From: JAVDCA01 sp035293985
GTDB taxonomy: Bacteria > Pseudomonadota > Alphaproteobacteria > Rhizobiales > Xanthobacteraceae
Assembly: GCA_035293985.1 (NCBI GenBank)
Contig: DATGLS010000040.1
Span: 124,001 to 188,000, forward strand
DNA length: 64,000 nt
Reading direction: 5' to 3'
The translations under genes were made by a program, and so were the position numbers. The notes below the pieces were generated by a model. That model ran no database searches, had not been told where the DNA came from, and saw only the letters and a program-made list of their open reading frames with translations. Of this stretch, positions 56,871 to 64,000 are shown piece by piece (the first letter of the stretch is position 1; each line of letters starts with the position of its first letter).

Positions 56871-56944
56871 AGCGAATGGCGAATAGGGAGTAGCGAGTAG
56901 CGAGTAGGATTGCACTATTCGCCACCCGCCACTCGCTATTCGCC
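56871..56944. repeat. Heptamer-repeat palindrome, copy 5 (family B)
   Basis: GCGAATG, GCGAATA, GGGAGTA, GCGAGTA heptamers are followed by inverted CTATTCGC, CACCCGC, CACTCGC, CTATTCGC. It marks the end of the quorum-sensing unit. Confidence 0.8.
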
Positions 56945-56947
56945 CCG

Positions 56948-57130
56948 TCACGCTTTCGCGAACATCTCCGCGAGCTGCACCAGCGAGCGCCGCACCCCCT
57001 GTCGGTGATCTTGGAAAAGGCACGGATTCGCCGAGCCGCTCGCCGAGCTCGCTTTGCGCCGTCTTCCTTGCCAGGCGGTGGATGCGCGGCCGATCACCCG
57101 GTCGATCTTCTGCGCTTCTGCAGCATGCTC
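56948..57130 (-). pseudogene. Possible decayed gene end
   Basis: Read leftwards the stretch ends in a plausible protein C-terminus, GVRRSLVQLAEMFAKA with stop at 56948-56950. Upstream, fragments such as SKITDRG and EHAAEAQKIDRVIGRAS lie in different frames, as if frameshifts have broken one gene. No family could be named. Low confidence. Confidence 0.25.
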
Positions 57131-57172
57131 AAAATCCCCAAGCGCGCCTGCCCATGGCCCTTATACGGTCGG

Positions 57173-57772
57173 TCAAAGATATTTGCGCAGCTCCGCCGCG
57201 GATTCCTCCGGCTTGCGCTTGAGGCTGAATGGCGAAACGAAATGCCCGTCCTTGTCCATCAAGTAAACGATCGCGGTGTGGTCCATGGTGTAGTCGCCGC
57301 CGTCGAGCGGGACCTTCTTGTAATAGACGCGGTATTCCTTGGCGACCGACGCGAGTGCGGCGGCGTCGCCGGTGAGCCCCTCCACGTGCGGATCGAAGCT
57401 CGAGAGATATTCCTTGAGCGAGGCCTGCGTGTCGCGGTCGGGGTCGACCGTGATGAACACCGCGCCGACCCGGCTGGCGTCCGGTCCGAGGCTCTTCATC
57501 ACCTCGGAGATGTCGAACAGGGTGGTCGGGCAGACGTCCGGGCAATGGGTGAAGCCGAAGAACACCAGGAACGGCTTGCCCTTGAAATCCTGGTCGGTGA
57601 CCGTCTTGCCGTTCTGGTCGGTCAGCCGGAACGGCCCGCCGATCTGCACGGTGCGGAGGGCGCCATTGGAGATGCCCGGTGCGATGAGCAGGTAGATCGC
57701 GCCGAAGCAGACGACGAGCCCCAGCGCAAAGGCGCCGAGCACCGTGACCAGGCGGGATTGCTGCTGCGTCAT
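57173..57772 (-). CDS. SCO1/SenC-family copper chaperone or thiol oxidoreductase
   Basis: A 199-residue membrane-anchored Sco protein. One N-terminal membrane helix (about residues 8-30) is followed by a periplasmic thioredoxin-like domain with the copper-binding CPDVC pair (C77, C81) in GFTHCPDVCPTT and the third ligand His in YTMDHTAIVYLMD. Sco proteins deliver copper to the CuA site of cytochrome c oxidase or keep its thiols reduced. AAGGAG lies 7 bases before the ATG. It directly follows a 43-residue ORF. Confidence 0.93.
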   Translation of the reverse strand: MTQQQSRLVTVLGAFALGLVVCFGAIYLLIAPGISNGALRTVQIGGPFRLTDQNGKTVTDQDFKGKPFLVFFGFTHCPDVCPTTLFDISEVMKSLGPDASRVGAVFITVDPDRDTQASLKEYLSSFDPHVEGLTGDAAALASVAKEYRVYYKKVPLDGGDYTMDHTAIVYLMDKDGHFVSPFSLKRKPEESAAELRKYL

Positions 57773-57791
57773 CGGTGGGCTCCTTCGCGTA

Positions 57792-57923
57792 TCAGAAGCA
57801 CGCGTTCAGTCCCGCGAGAATCGTCTCGTAGAACACCGCGGTGCCATAATGGAACCAGAGCGCTGCGGTGCCGGCCGCGAGCGCGCCGGCGCCGGTCGCC
57901 AACCCCATTGTGACGGGCCGCAT
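57792..57923 (-). CDS. 43-residue membrane peptide upstream of sco1
   Basis: A short ORF from ATG 57923 with a good Shine-Dalgarno (GAGGG, 6 bases upstream). It encodes a single hydrophobic segment (MGLATGAGALAAGTAALWF) and ends YETILAGLNACF. It stops 19 bases before the sco1 start and shares its direction. The clean ribosome-binding site, position and membrane-peptide composition support it being real. A role in copper or cytochrome oxidase assembly is inference from the neighbour. Confidence 0.6.
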   Translation of the reverse strand: MRPVTMGLATGAGALAAGTAALWFHYGTAVFYETILAGLNACF

Positions 57924-58262
57924 CAGAAGCCCTCGCCGTTCGAAATGCGCCGTGGGATCGTCCCGGTCATGGCCTTTTCTCGACTTTCACATAGAGCCGA
58001 ACGCATGCGGCGGCAACCCTCGGCTGCGCATGCCGCCGTGACGCCGCGGCTCGGCAGTGCGCAGGCGGGACGCTGCAAGGAATCCGACAGGTGGGTCAGA
58101 TGCCGCGGCCTACCACGGATTACCGATTAACCGTCCGGCCGCCGCCATAAAGCCCCGTAAACTCACGCAAATCGTCACGCTTTCGCCCGGCAGGGTCACG
58201 CTTTCGCCCGCCCGGCAGGGTCGTCTGCACGTCATCCACGGTGGGTGGGGAGTTCAAGCGTG
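57924..58262. promoter_or_regulatory. Divergent region, sco1 pair / BamA-like gene, with direct repeat
   Basis: About 340 bases without a supported gene. A 21-24-base direct repeat (GTCACGCTTTCGCCCG plus GGCAGG) occurs twice at 58174-58221. An A/T-richer patch at 58115-58175 is the probable promoter area of the BamA-like gene. Confidence 0.4.
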
Positions 58263-60647
58263 ATGCGCTCGCGCGCGGTCTTTCGCGTGTCGCCCAGGGT
58301 GCTCGGCGCCGTGCTTGCGGCGGTCGCGCTCTTTGTCGCGCTGGCGTCGCCGGTCGCGGCCGATGACGCCGTGCTCGGTGATAACGCGATCGAGGTCCAC
58401 GGCAACAAGCGCATCGAGCCGGCGACGATCCGCTCCTACTTCACGCCACGCCGGGATGGTTCGGCCGACCAGCCGCTCGATGCAACAGCTCTTGATCCGA
58501 AGACGATCGATGCCGGCCTCAAGGCGCTCTACGCGAGCGGGCTCTTCACCGAGGCCGGCATCAGCCATGATGGCAACCATCTCGTGGTCACGGTGGTCGA
58601 GGCGCCGGTGATCGGCCACATTTCCTTCGAGGGCAACCACGCGATCGAGGACAAGCAGCTCGCGCCCGTGTTGCGGTCGAAGGTGGGCGGCGGGCTCATT
58701 CGCGCGACCGTGCAGGACGACGTGCAGCGGTTGAGCGAGCTTTATCACCACGCCGGCCGTTTCGAGGTGAGCATCGTGCCGCAGACGATCGCGCACGGGG
58801 CCGAGCGCGTCGACCTCGTGTTCGCCGTCAACGAAGGCGGCAAGACCACCGTCAAGCGCATCGACTTCGTCGGCAACCATGCCTTCGCGGCTTGGCGCCT
58901 CAAGGGCGTGGTCAAGACGGGCGCCTCCAACATCCTGAGCTTCCTCACCGGCAGCGACCTCTACGACCCCGACAAGCTCGAGGCCGACCGCGATCTCTTG
59001 CGCCACTTCTATCTCGACCACGGCTATGTCGACGTCCGGATTGCGCCGGTGCGCGCCGAGCTCGACCCGGCGCTCAAGGGCATCGTGGTGACCTACTCGG
59101 TGGACGAGGGCGCGCCCTACCGGCTCGGCAACGTCGACGTCGCCTCGCACATCCCGCGGGTCGATGGGCATTCGCTCGTCGGCGCCCTCAAGATGCGCCC
59201 GGGCGACACATATGACGCTGCGCTGGTGGAAAAGACCATCGACCAGCTCACGAGCGCGCTCGCCAGCCGCGGCTTCCCTTTCGCGACCGTGCACGTCCAG
59301 GGCGCGCCAGACCCGCAGACGCACATGATCGATCTCGTCTACGCCATCGATCCGGGCCCCGCCCGCTATGTCGAGCGCATCAATATCCGCGGCAACGACA
59401 AGACGCGCGACTGGGTCATCCGCCGCGAGTTCGACCTCGCCGAGGGCGATGCCTATAACCGCGTGCTGGTTGCCCGCGCCGAGCGTCGCCTCAAGGCACT
59501 CGACTATTTCAAGAGCGTGAAGATCACGACCGAGCCGGGCTCGCAGCCCGACCGCGTCGTCGTCGACGTCGACGTGGTCGAGCAGCAGACCGGCGATTTC
59601 AACTTCGGTGTCGGCTACTCGACCGTCGACGGCGTGGTCGGCAACGTCGCGGTCGGCGAGCGCAACTTTCTCGGCCTCGGCCAGACCGTGAAGCTCGCGC
59701 TCACGCTCGGCGAGTACACCCGCTCGATCGACATCGGTTTCGTCCAGCCCGACATCCTCGGCACCCGCATCGCGCTCGGCCTCGACGTCTTCGGCAAGCA
59801 GATGCTGGAGAGCTCCTACCAATCCTACGGCAGCTCGACCTACGGCGCCGCGGTGAAGTTCGGCCTCCCCGTCACCGACGACATCGGCGCCCAGGTGCGC
59901 TACTCGATCTTCAACCAGGGCGTTTCGATCAACCCGAACCAGGTCGCCGGCACGCTCTCGCTGCCCGTGCAGCAGGCGGCGGCCGCCGGGCCCCAATGGG
60001 TCTCGATGGTCGGCTACGGGCTCGCCTACGACACGCGCGACAACAAGCGCAACCCGACCAGCGGTGTCTACGCCCAGTTCAACCAGGACATCGCCGGCCT
60101 CGGCGGCGACGTGAACTTCATCAAGACCAGCGAAGACGCCCGCTACTACCATGAGATCACCGACGGCGTGGTCGGCATGGTGCGCGAGCAGAGCGGCTTG
60201 CTCACGCCCTGGGGCGGACAGGACGTTCCGTTGCTCAACCGATTCTTCGGCGGCCCGCAGCTGGTGCGCGGCTTCGCGCCGAACGGCTTCGGCCCGCGCG
60301 ACCTCACGCCCGGCAGCACCCTGGACAATATCGGCGGCACCGCCTTCTGGGGCACCTCTGCCGAGACGCAAGCCGCGATCCCGTACCTGCCGTCCGATTT
60401 CAACCTCAAGGTCGCGTTCTTCGCCGATGCCGGCAACGTGTGGGCCTCTAGAAGCAGCGTCGCCAGCCTGCCGACGCTGTCGCAGGGCTTCACGGTCGGC
60501 AACTCGAACGTGATCCGCTCCTCCTTCGGCGCCGGCCTGGTCTGGGGCTCGCCGTTCGGCCCGATCCGCATCGACTACGCCTACCCGGTCACCAAGGCGC
60601 AGTACGACGTGACCCAGCGCCTGAGCTTCAGCGCCGGCGGGTTCTGA
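58263..60647 (+). CDS. BamA-family outer membrane protein (Omp85)
   Basis: A 794-residue Omp85 protein. A signal peptide (to about residue 33) is followed by POTRA domains (residues about 38-420; repeated IEVHGNKRIEPATIRSYF, ISFEGNHAIEDKQL, IDFVGNHAFAAWRLK, INIRGNDKTRDWVIRREF) and a C-terminal beta-barrel with the family motif LVRGFAPNGFGPRD and the closing aromatic residue (GGF). BamA folds and inserts outer membrane proteins. The gene is not in the usual rseP-bamA-lpxD-fabZ neighbourhood, so this may be a second copy or a special assembly factor. A GTG at 58260 with GGGAG 7 bases upstream is an equal start candidate. Confidence 0.88.
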   Translation: MRSRAVFRVSPRVLGAVLAAVALFVALASPVAADDAVLGDNAIEVHGNKRIEPATIRSYFTPRRDGSADQPLDATALDPKTIDAGLKALYASGLFTEAGISHDGNHLVVTVVEAPVIGHISFEGNHAIEDKQLAPVLRSKVGGGLIRATVQDDVQRLSELYHHAGRFEVSIVPQTIAHGAERVDLVFAVNEGGKTTVKRIDFVGNHAFAAWRLKGVVKTGASNILSFLTGSDLYDPDKLEADRDLLRHFYLDHGYVDVRIAPVRAELDPALKGIVVTYSVDEGAPYRLGNVDVASHIPRVDGHSLVGALKMRPGDTYDAALVEKTIDQLTSALASRGFPFATVHVQGAPDPQTHMIDLVYAIDPGPARYVERINIRGNDKTRDWVIRREFDLAEGDAYNRVLVARAERRLKALDYFKSVKITTEPGSQPDRVVVDVDVVEQQTGDFNFGVGYSTVDGVVGNVAVGERNFLGLGQTVKLALTLGEYTRSIDIGFVQPDILGTRIALGLDVFGKQMLESSYQSYGSSTYGAAVKFGLPVTDDIGAQVRYSIFNQGVSINPNQVAGTLSLPVQQAAAAGPQWVSMVGYGLAYDTRDNKRNPTSGVYAQFNQDIAGLGGDVNFIKTSEDARYYHEITDGVVGMVREQSGLLTPWGGQDVPLLNRFFGGPQLVRGFAPNGFGPRDLTPGSTLDNIGGTAFWGTSAETQAAIPYLPSDFNLKVAFFADAGNVWASRSSVASLPTLSQGFTVGNSNVIRSSFGAGLVWGSPFGPIRIDYAYPVTKAQYDVTQRLSFSAGGF

Positions 60648-60665
60648 CGGTTAATAGAAGAGCGT

Positions 60666-60710
60666 CCTCACGGTGAGGAGCGGCGCGCAGCGACGCGTCT
60701 CGAATCATGG
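60666..60710. repeat. Half copy of the CCTCA-GGTGAGGAGC element (family E, copy 2)
   Basis: CCTCACGGTGAGGAGC, then GCGACGCGTCTCGAATCATGG. It corresponds to the left half of the element at 52524; the right half is missing and another element follows. Confidence 0.65.
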
Positions 60711-60727
60711 GGACGCGAGAGCGGGCT

Positions 60728-60816
60728 CGTAGCCCGAATGGAGCGGAGCGAATGCCGGGAAGGCTTCTCCGCGGATAGGCCGGCCCCCGATTGCGCTTCG
60801 CTCCATCCGGGCTACG
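60728..60816. repeat. Palindromic element with CGTAGCCCG ends, copy 2 (family C)
   Basis: CGTAGCCCGAATGGAGCG and CGCTCCATCCGGGCTACG form the outer stem. It lies between the BamA-like and MFS genes, directly after the half copy of family E, so two element families are stacked here. Confidence 0.78.
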
Positions 60817-60950
60817 CGCTCGCAAAGACGGTCACCTATGTGATGCAAGCAGGGCCAGCACGCGCGCCCGCTATGGACCTAACCCCAACTCGCAGCCATA
60901 AGTCCGCCCGGCATGGCGCGGCGAATTACATTAGAATTGAAAGCTTTCCA

Positions 60951-62201
60951 ATGAATGACATGAGCTCCGGCCGCGGCACGCCGCCTGCGCCCGCGCGACG
61001 GTCCTTCGCGGCGTTCCGCCATCCCGGCTTTCGCATCCAGTTCGGCACCTACGTGCTGGCGATGATGGCCGACAACATAGAGCACGTCATCAGCTACTGG
61101 ATGCTGTTCCAAAAATTCCATTCGCCGTCGCTCGCCGGCTTCGCGGTGCTGTCGCACTGGCTGCCGTTCCTGCTGTTCTCGGTCGCGAGCGGCGTGCTCG
61201 CCGACCGGGTCGACCCGCGCCGCCTCATCCAGTGCGGCATGGGCCTGTTCATCACTGCCTCGCTGGGCTGGGGCTATTTCTTCGTCACCGATTCGCTGCA
61301 GATGTGGCACGCCATGGTGCTGCTGGTGATCCACGGCTGCGCCGGCGTGCTGTGGCAGACGCCGAACCAGCTGTTGATCTACGACATCGTCGGACCGACG
61401 GACCTGATGAGCGCGGTGCGCCTCAACGCGACCGCGCGCTATGTCGGCGTGCTGATCGGCCCGGCGGTGGGCGGCGCGATCCTGCTGACGCTCGGGCCGG
61501 CGCACGGCATCCTGCTCAACACGGTGTTCTACCTGCCGCTGGTGCTGTGGCTGGTGAATGCGCCGTACGGCCCGCGCTTCCGCAAGGGCACTCCGCCGCC
61601 GCGCCGTGCCGTGCGCGGCTTCGCCGACATCGTCCACACCATGCGGGACATCGCCGCGCATCCCGTCATCGTCGCGATGACGCTGCTCGCCGGGTGCTCG
61701 TCGTTCTTCGTCGGCAATGCCTACAACGCGCAGATGCCCAATTTCGCGAACGATCTCGGCCATGGCGACCCCGGCGTATCGTACAGCGCACTGCTCGCGG
61801 CCGACGCGGCCGGCGCCATGTTCGCCGGCGTCCTGCTCGAGGGCCGCAACCTGCTGCCGCCGAAGCCGCGCACCGCGATCATCCTGGCGATCGTGTGGTG
61901 CAGCGCCCTGACCGGCTTCGCGCTCGCCTCGACCTATCCGCTCGCGCTCGCGCTGCTGTTCGCCGCCGGCTTCTGCGAGCTCTCGTTCAACGCCATGGCG
62001 CAGACGCTGGTGCAGGTCCATGCGCCGGTCGACATGCGCGGCCGCGTCATCGGTCTGTACAACATGGCGAGCCTCGGGTTGCGCGCCTTCAGCGGCGTCT
62101 CGGTCGGCCTGATCGGCAGCCTGATCGGCGTGCACTGGTCGCTCGCGCTGTCCGCCATGGTGATGATGGCGATCGCCTGCGCGCTGCTGGCGCTGCCGTA
62201 A
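60951..62201 (+). CDS. MFS transporter
   Basis: A 416-residue major facilitator with about eleven to twelve membrane helices. The first-half signature DRVDPRRLIQCGM follows helix 2-3 (GVLADRVDPRR), and the pattern of the MFS_3 (enterobactin-exporter-like) group is seen in TPNQLLIYDIVGP and RLNATARYVGVLIGPAVGG. The substrate is unknown; drug or siderophore efflux are the usual roles. The start is ATG 60951; the open frame upstream covers repeat sequence. Confidence 0.85.
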   Translation: MNDMSSGRGTPPAPARRSFAAFRHPGFRIQFGTYVLAMMADNIEHVISYWMLFQKFHSPSLAGFAVLSHWLPFLLFSVASGVLADRVDPRRLIQCGMGLFITASLGWGYFFVTDSLQMWHAMVLLVIHGCAGVLWQTPNQLLIYDIVGPTDLMSAVRLNATARYVGVLIGPAVGGAILLTLGPAHGILLNTVFYLPLVLWLVNAPYGPRFRKGTPPPRRAVRGFADIVHTMRDIAAHPVIVAMTLLAGCSSFFVGNAYNAQMPNFANDLGHGDPGVSYSALLAADAAGAMFAGVLLEGRNLLPPKPRTAIILAIVWCSALTGFALASTYPLALALLFAAGFCELSFNAMAQTLVQVHAPVDMRGRVIGLYNMASLGLRAFSGVSVGLIGSLIGVHWSLALSAMVMMAIACALLALP

Positions 62202-62220
62202 GCGTAAGTCAGGCATTTCC

Positions 62221-62314
62221 CGTCATTGCGAGGAGCCGAAGGCGACGAAGCAATCTCGATCGGCATATGCGCTGCGAGATTGCTTCGGCCTGCCACGCAG
62301 GCCTCGCAATGATG
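62221..62314. repeat. Palindromic element with CGTCATTGCGAGG ends, copy 3 (family A)
   Basis: CGTCATTGCGAGG and CCTCGCAATGATG are the outer arms. GAAGCAATCTCG and CGAGATTGCTTC form a nested inner stem. It lies between the convergent MFS gene and truncated hydrolase. Confidence 0.8.
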
Positions 62315-62330
62315 ATCCGGCGGGCCGCAT

Positions 62331-62687
62331 TCAACCCGCGGCTAGGCCCGCTCGGAAAAACCGCACGACGCGCGCGATGGCGTCAGCTGTCATCGGATCC
62401 TTCTCGGAAAAATCGAATCCATGCCCGCGGCCCGGATAGGTCAGTTGCTCGGCGGGCGCACCGAGGCGCTGGGCGATCCGGACCAGCTCGGCACCGCGGG
62501 CAGGCGGCACGATGCGATCCGCATCCCCGTGCAGCTCCAGGACGGGCGGCAACCGCTTGACCCGCGCAACGGCCGCGTCGGGCAGTCCGCCATAGAGGAC
62601 CGCGAGCGCCGCAATGCGCGCATCGTCGCTCGCGGTCTGCGCCGCGACGAAGCCGCCCAGCGAGAAGCCCATGAGGCCTACGCGTCA
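62331..62687 (-). pseudogene. 5'-truncated dienelactone hydrolase-like gene
   Basis: About 117 residues of an alpha/beta hydrolase remain. RVGLMGFSLGGF holds the nucleophile Ser, LELHGDADRIVPP the acid and GRGHGFDF the His, so the catalytic triad is there. The N-terminal half of the fold (about 100-130 residues in the family) is missing: a stop codon in frame directly precedes RVGLMG. An ATG at 62672 could still start a 113-residue product. Probably a decayed gene. Confidence 0.7.
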
Positions 62688-62745
62688 TGCCTGCGCGCCT
62701 CGCGGGTGCTTGTTGCCTGGCCGCTTTTGGCCCTATTGATAGGCG

Positions 62746-63207
62746 ATGAATACTGCACTGATCATTCGCCCCATTGAGCGCGCGGACTACGCCCGCTGGC
62801 TGCCGCTTTGGGACGGCTACAACGCCTTCTATGGCCGCAGCGGCCCGACCGCGCTCGCCCCCGAGATCACCCAGGCGACCTGGGCGCGCTTCTTCGATCC
62901 CGCCGAGCCGGTGCATGCCCTGGTCGCCGAGCGCGGCGCCGAGCTGCTCGGCCTCGCCCACTATCTCTTCCATCGCAGCACCACGCTGCTCGCGCCGATC
63001 TGCTATCTGCACGATTTGTTCACGGCGCAAGCCGCGCGCGGCGCGGGCGTCGGCCGGGCGCTGATCGAGGCGGTCTACGAGCGCGCCCGCGCCGCCGGCT
63101 CGGCCCGCGTCTATTGGCAGACGCACCAGACCAACGCGACCGCGCGGGCGCTCTACGACAAGGTCGCGGCGCATTACGGCTTCATCGTCTATCGCAAGGA
63201 TGTCTGA
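62746..63207 (+). CDS. GNAT-family N-acetyltransferase
   Basis: A 153-residue acetyltransferase. The acetyl-CoA pyrophosphate loop ARGAGVGRALIE near residue 100 and the late WQTHQTNATARALYDKVA segment are typical of GNAT proteins of the Gcn5-like type. The acceptor is unknown; small amines or peptides are usual. It starts 59 bases from the broken end of the hydrolase remnant. Confidence 0.88.
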   Translation: MNTALIIRPIERADYARWLPLWDGYNAFYGRSGPTALAPEITQATWARFFDPAEPVHALVAERGAELLGLAHYLFHRSTTLLAPICYLHDLFTAQAARGAGVGRALIEAVYERARAAGSARVYWQTHQTNATARALYDKVAAHYGFIVYRKDV

Positions 63208-63255
63208 CGCGGCGCGCATGGACGCGCATGGACGTTCATCGGCGCGTATCGGCGC

Positions 63256-64000
63256 TCACGGGCGCGGCATCGCGCCGAGCATCTCGTGCAGCTCGTAGGT
63301 CATCACCGCGAGAAAGCCGGTGAGCGCCAGGTAGGCGGCGCCGTATTCGAGCTTGGTCTGCGCCGCGACGCCGTAATAGGCGAGGTTCTCGGGCGCGTTC
63401 GGGTCGTACTTCCACGCCCGCATGATCTGCGGCAGCGAGAGGATGCAAACCATGATCAACACCGGGCTCGGCCGGTAGAGCGTGATCGCGAGCATCAGCG
63501 GCGCGCCGATGAGCCAGATGCGCGGGCTGATCACCGCCGTGATGCGGCCGCCGTCGAGGGGCGAGAGCGGCAGCAGGTTGAACAGGTTGAGAAACAACCC
63601 CGCATAGGCGATCGCCAGCATCACGTTGCTGTCGAGCTGGCGTCCCGCCAGGTAGGTCGCGAGCGCTCCGATGGTGCCGATCAACGGCCCCGCCATCGCC
63701 ACATAGGCCTCGGCCTCGGCGTTGTGCGGCTGCTCCTTGAGCGCGATCCATGCGCCGACGAACGGGATGAACGTCGGCGCGCCGACGTCGAGTCCGCAAT
63801 GGCGCGCCGCGACGTAGTGGCCCATCTCATGCACGAAGATCAGCCCGACGAAGCCCGCCGCATAGCGCCAGCCCCAGATCGAGGCGTACACCGCGAGCGA
63901 CAGCAGCATCGTGCCGCCGGTGGTGGCGAGCTTGCCCCACTTGAGGCCGGAGAGCAGCAGAAACAGGATGGTGCGCACTTGACGCTCTTTGGCGCTCTTG
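63256..64000 (-). CDS. Site-2 protease family protein (M50 metalloprotease), 5' end beyond window
   Basis: An integral membrane zinc protease. The active-site helix FVHEMGHYVAARH has the HExxH zinc motif, and the second motif LPLSPLDGGRITAV carries the third ligand Asp. There are about six membrane helices. Family members cut substrates within the membrane; this soluble-domain-lacking type, without PDZ, is different from RseP. The frame is open to the window edge, so the true start may lie outside; a GTG at 63978 is the last visible candidate and gives 240 residues. It is convergent with the GNAT gene, 48 bases apart. Confidence 0.88.
   Translation of the reverse strand, partial: KSAKERQVRTILFLLLSGLKWGKLATTGGTMLLSLAVYASIWGWRYAAGFVGLIFVHEMGHYVAARHCGLDVGAPTFIPFVGAWIALKEQPHNAEAEAYVAMAGPLIGTIGALATYLAGRQLDSNVMLAIAYAGLFLNLFNLLPLSPLDGGRITAVISPRIWLIGAPLMLAITLYRPSPVLIMVCILSLPQIMRAWKYDPNAPENLAYYGVAAQTKLEYGAAYLALTGFLAVMTYELHEMLGAMPRP

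Noticed and set aside
58174..58221. Direct repeat as a pair of regulator sites before the BamA-like gene
   Set aside because: Two imperfect copies close together are equally explained by a local tandem duplication; no symmetry was seen.

Overview
The window looks like a chromosomal segment of a GC-rich alphaproteobacterium of the order Hyphomicrobiales, probably near the Bradyrhizobium/Rhodopseudomonas/Pseudolabrys group. The basis is strong G/C preference at third codon positions, the ChvG/ChvI-HprK-EIIA-HPr-AhcY neighbourhood with pckA nearby, a class I lysyl-tRNA synthetase, a BclA-like peptide exporter and intergenic palindromes of a kind I associate with these genomes. No rRNA, tRNA, CRISPR array, phage block or insertion sequence was recognised; most of the window is ordinary chromosome.

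Layout. 1-9.2 kb: an antiporter fragment, a DUF3124 protein, a beta-keto acid cleavage enzyme, a sugar-acid dehydratase with a TIM-barrel isomerase, a class II amidotransferase, and a divergent pair of cell-envelope glycosyltransferases. 9.3-20 kb: ahcY, then the PTS-like regulatory set (HPr, EIIA, HprK) behind the ChvG/ChvI two-component system, followed by a HugZ-like protein, a DCC thiol oxidoreductase, a saccharopine-dehydrogenase/DUF4166 fusion and pckA. 20-24 kb: a COG4280 membrane protein with FTR1-like ExxE motifs, a GT-C-like membrane protein and a B12-binding radical SAM enzyme. 24-34 kb: two fatty-acid/acyl-CoA degradation operons flanking a BclA-like ABC exporter. 34-38 kb: a large PodJ-like polar organiser. 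38-46.6 kb: a DNA-repair locus (metallophosphoesterase PdeM, Lhr-type helicase, TPR-methyltransferase; divergently an MBL exonuclease and an ATP-dependent DNA ligase). 46.6-53.6 kb: housekeeping and miscellaneous genes (MBL hydrolase, pyrD, an S24-like repressor without its catalytic dyad, TauE/SafE permease, lysS, amino-acid-type binding protein). 53.8-56.9 kb: a quorum-sensing unit, luxR-luxI followed by a phytanoyl-CoA dioxygenase-like gene and two small, mutually similar ORFs. 57-64 kb: Sco1 with a 43-residue upstream ORF, a BamA-family protein outside its usual locus, an MFS transporter, a truncated hydrolase, a GNAT acetyltransferase and an M50 site-2 protease.

The most unusual content is the quorum-sensing unit with linked dioxygenase and small proteins, the repressor that has lost both catalytic residues but keeps an operator-like palindrome in front of it, a perfect 12-bp palindrome carried in frame inside the DNA ligase gene, and several families of palindromic intergenic repeats (including one built of heptamers) that always lie 3' of a gene and never in a divergent promoter region. 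All functional calls come from reading the sequence and recalling family features; no search was run.
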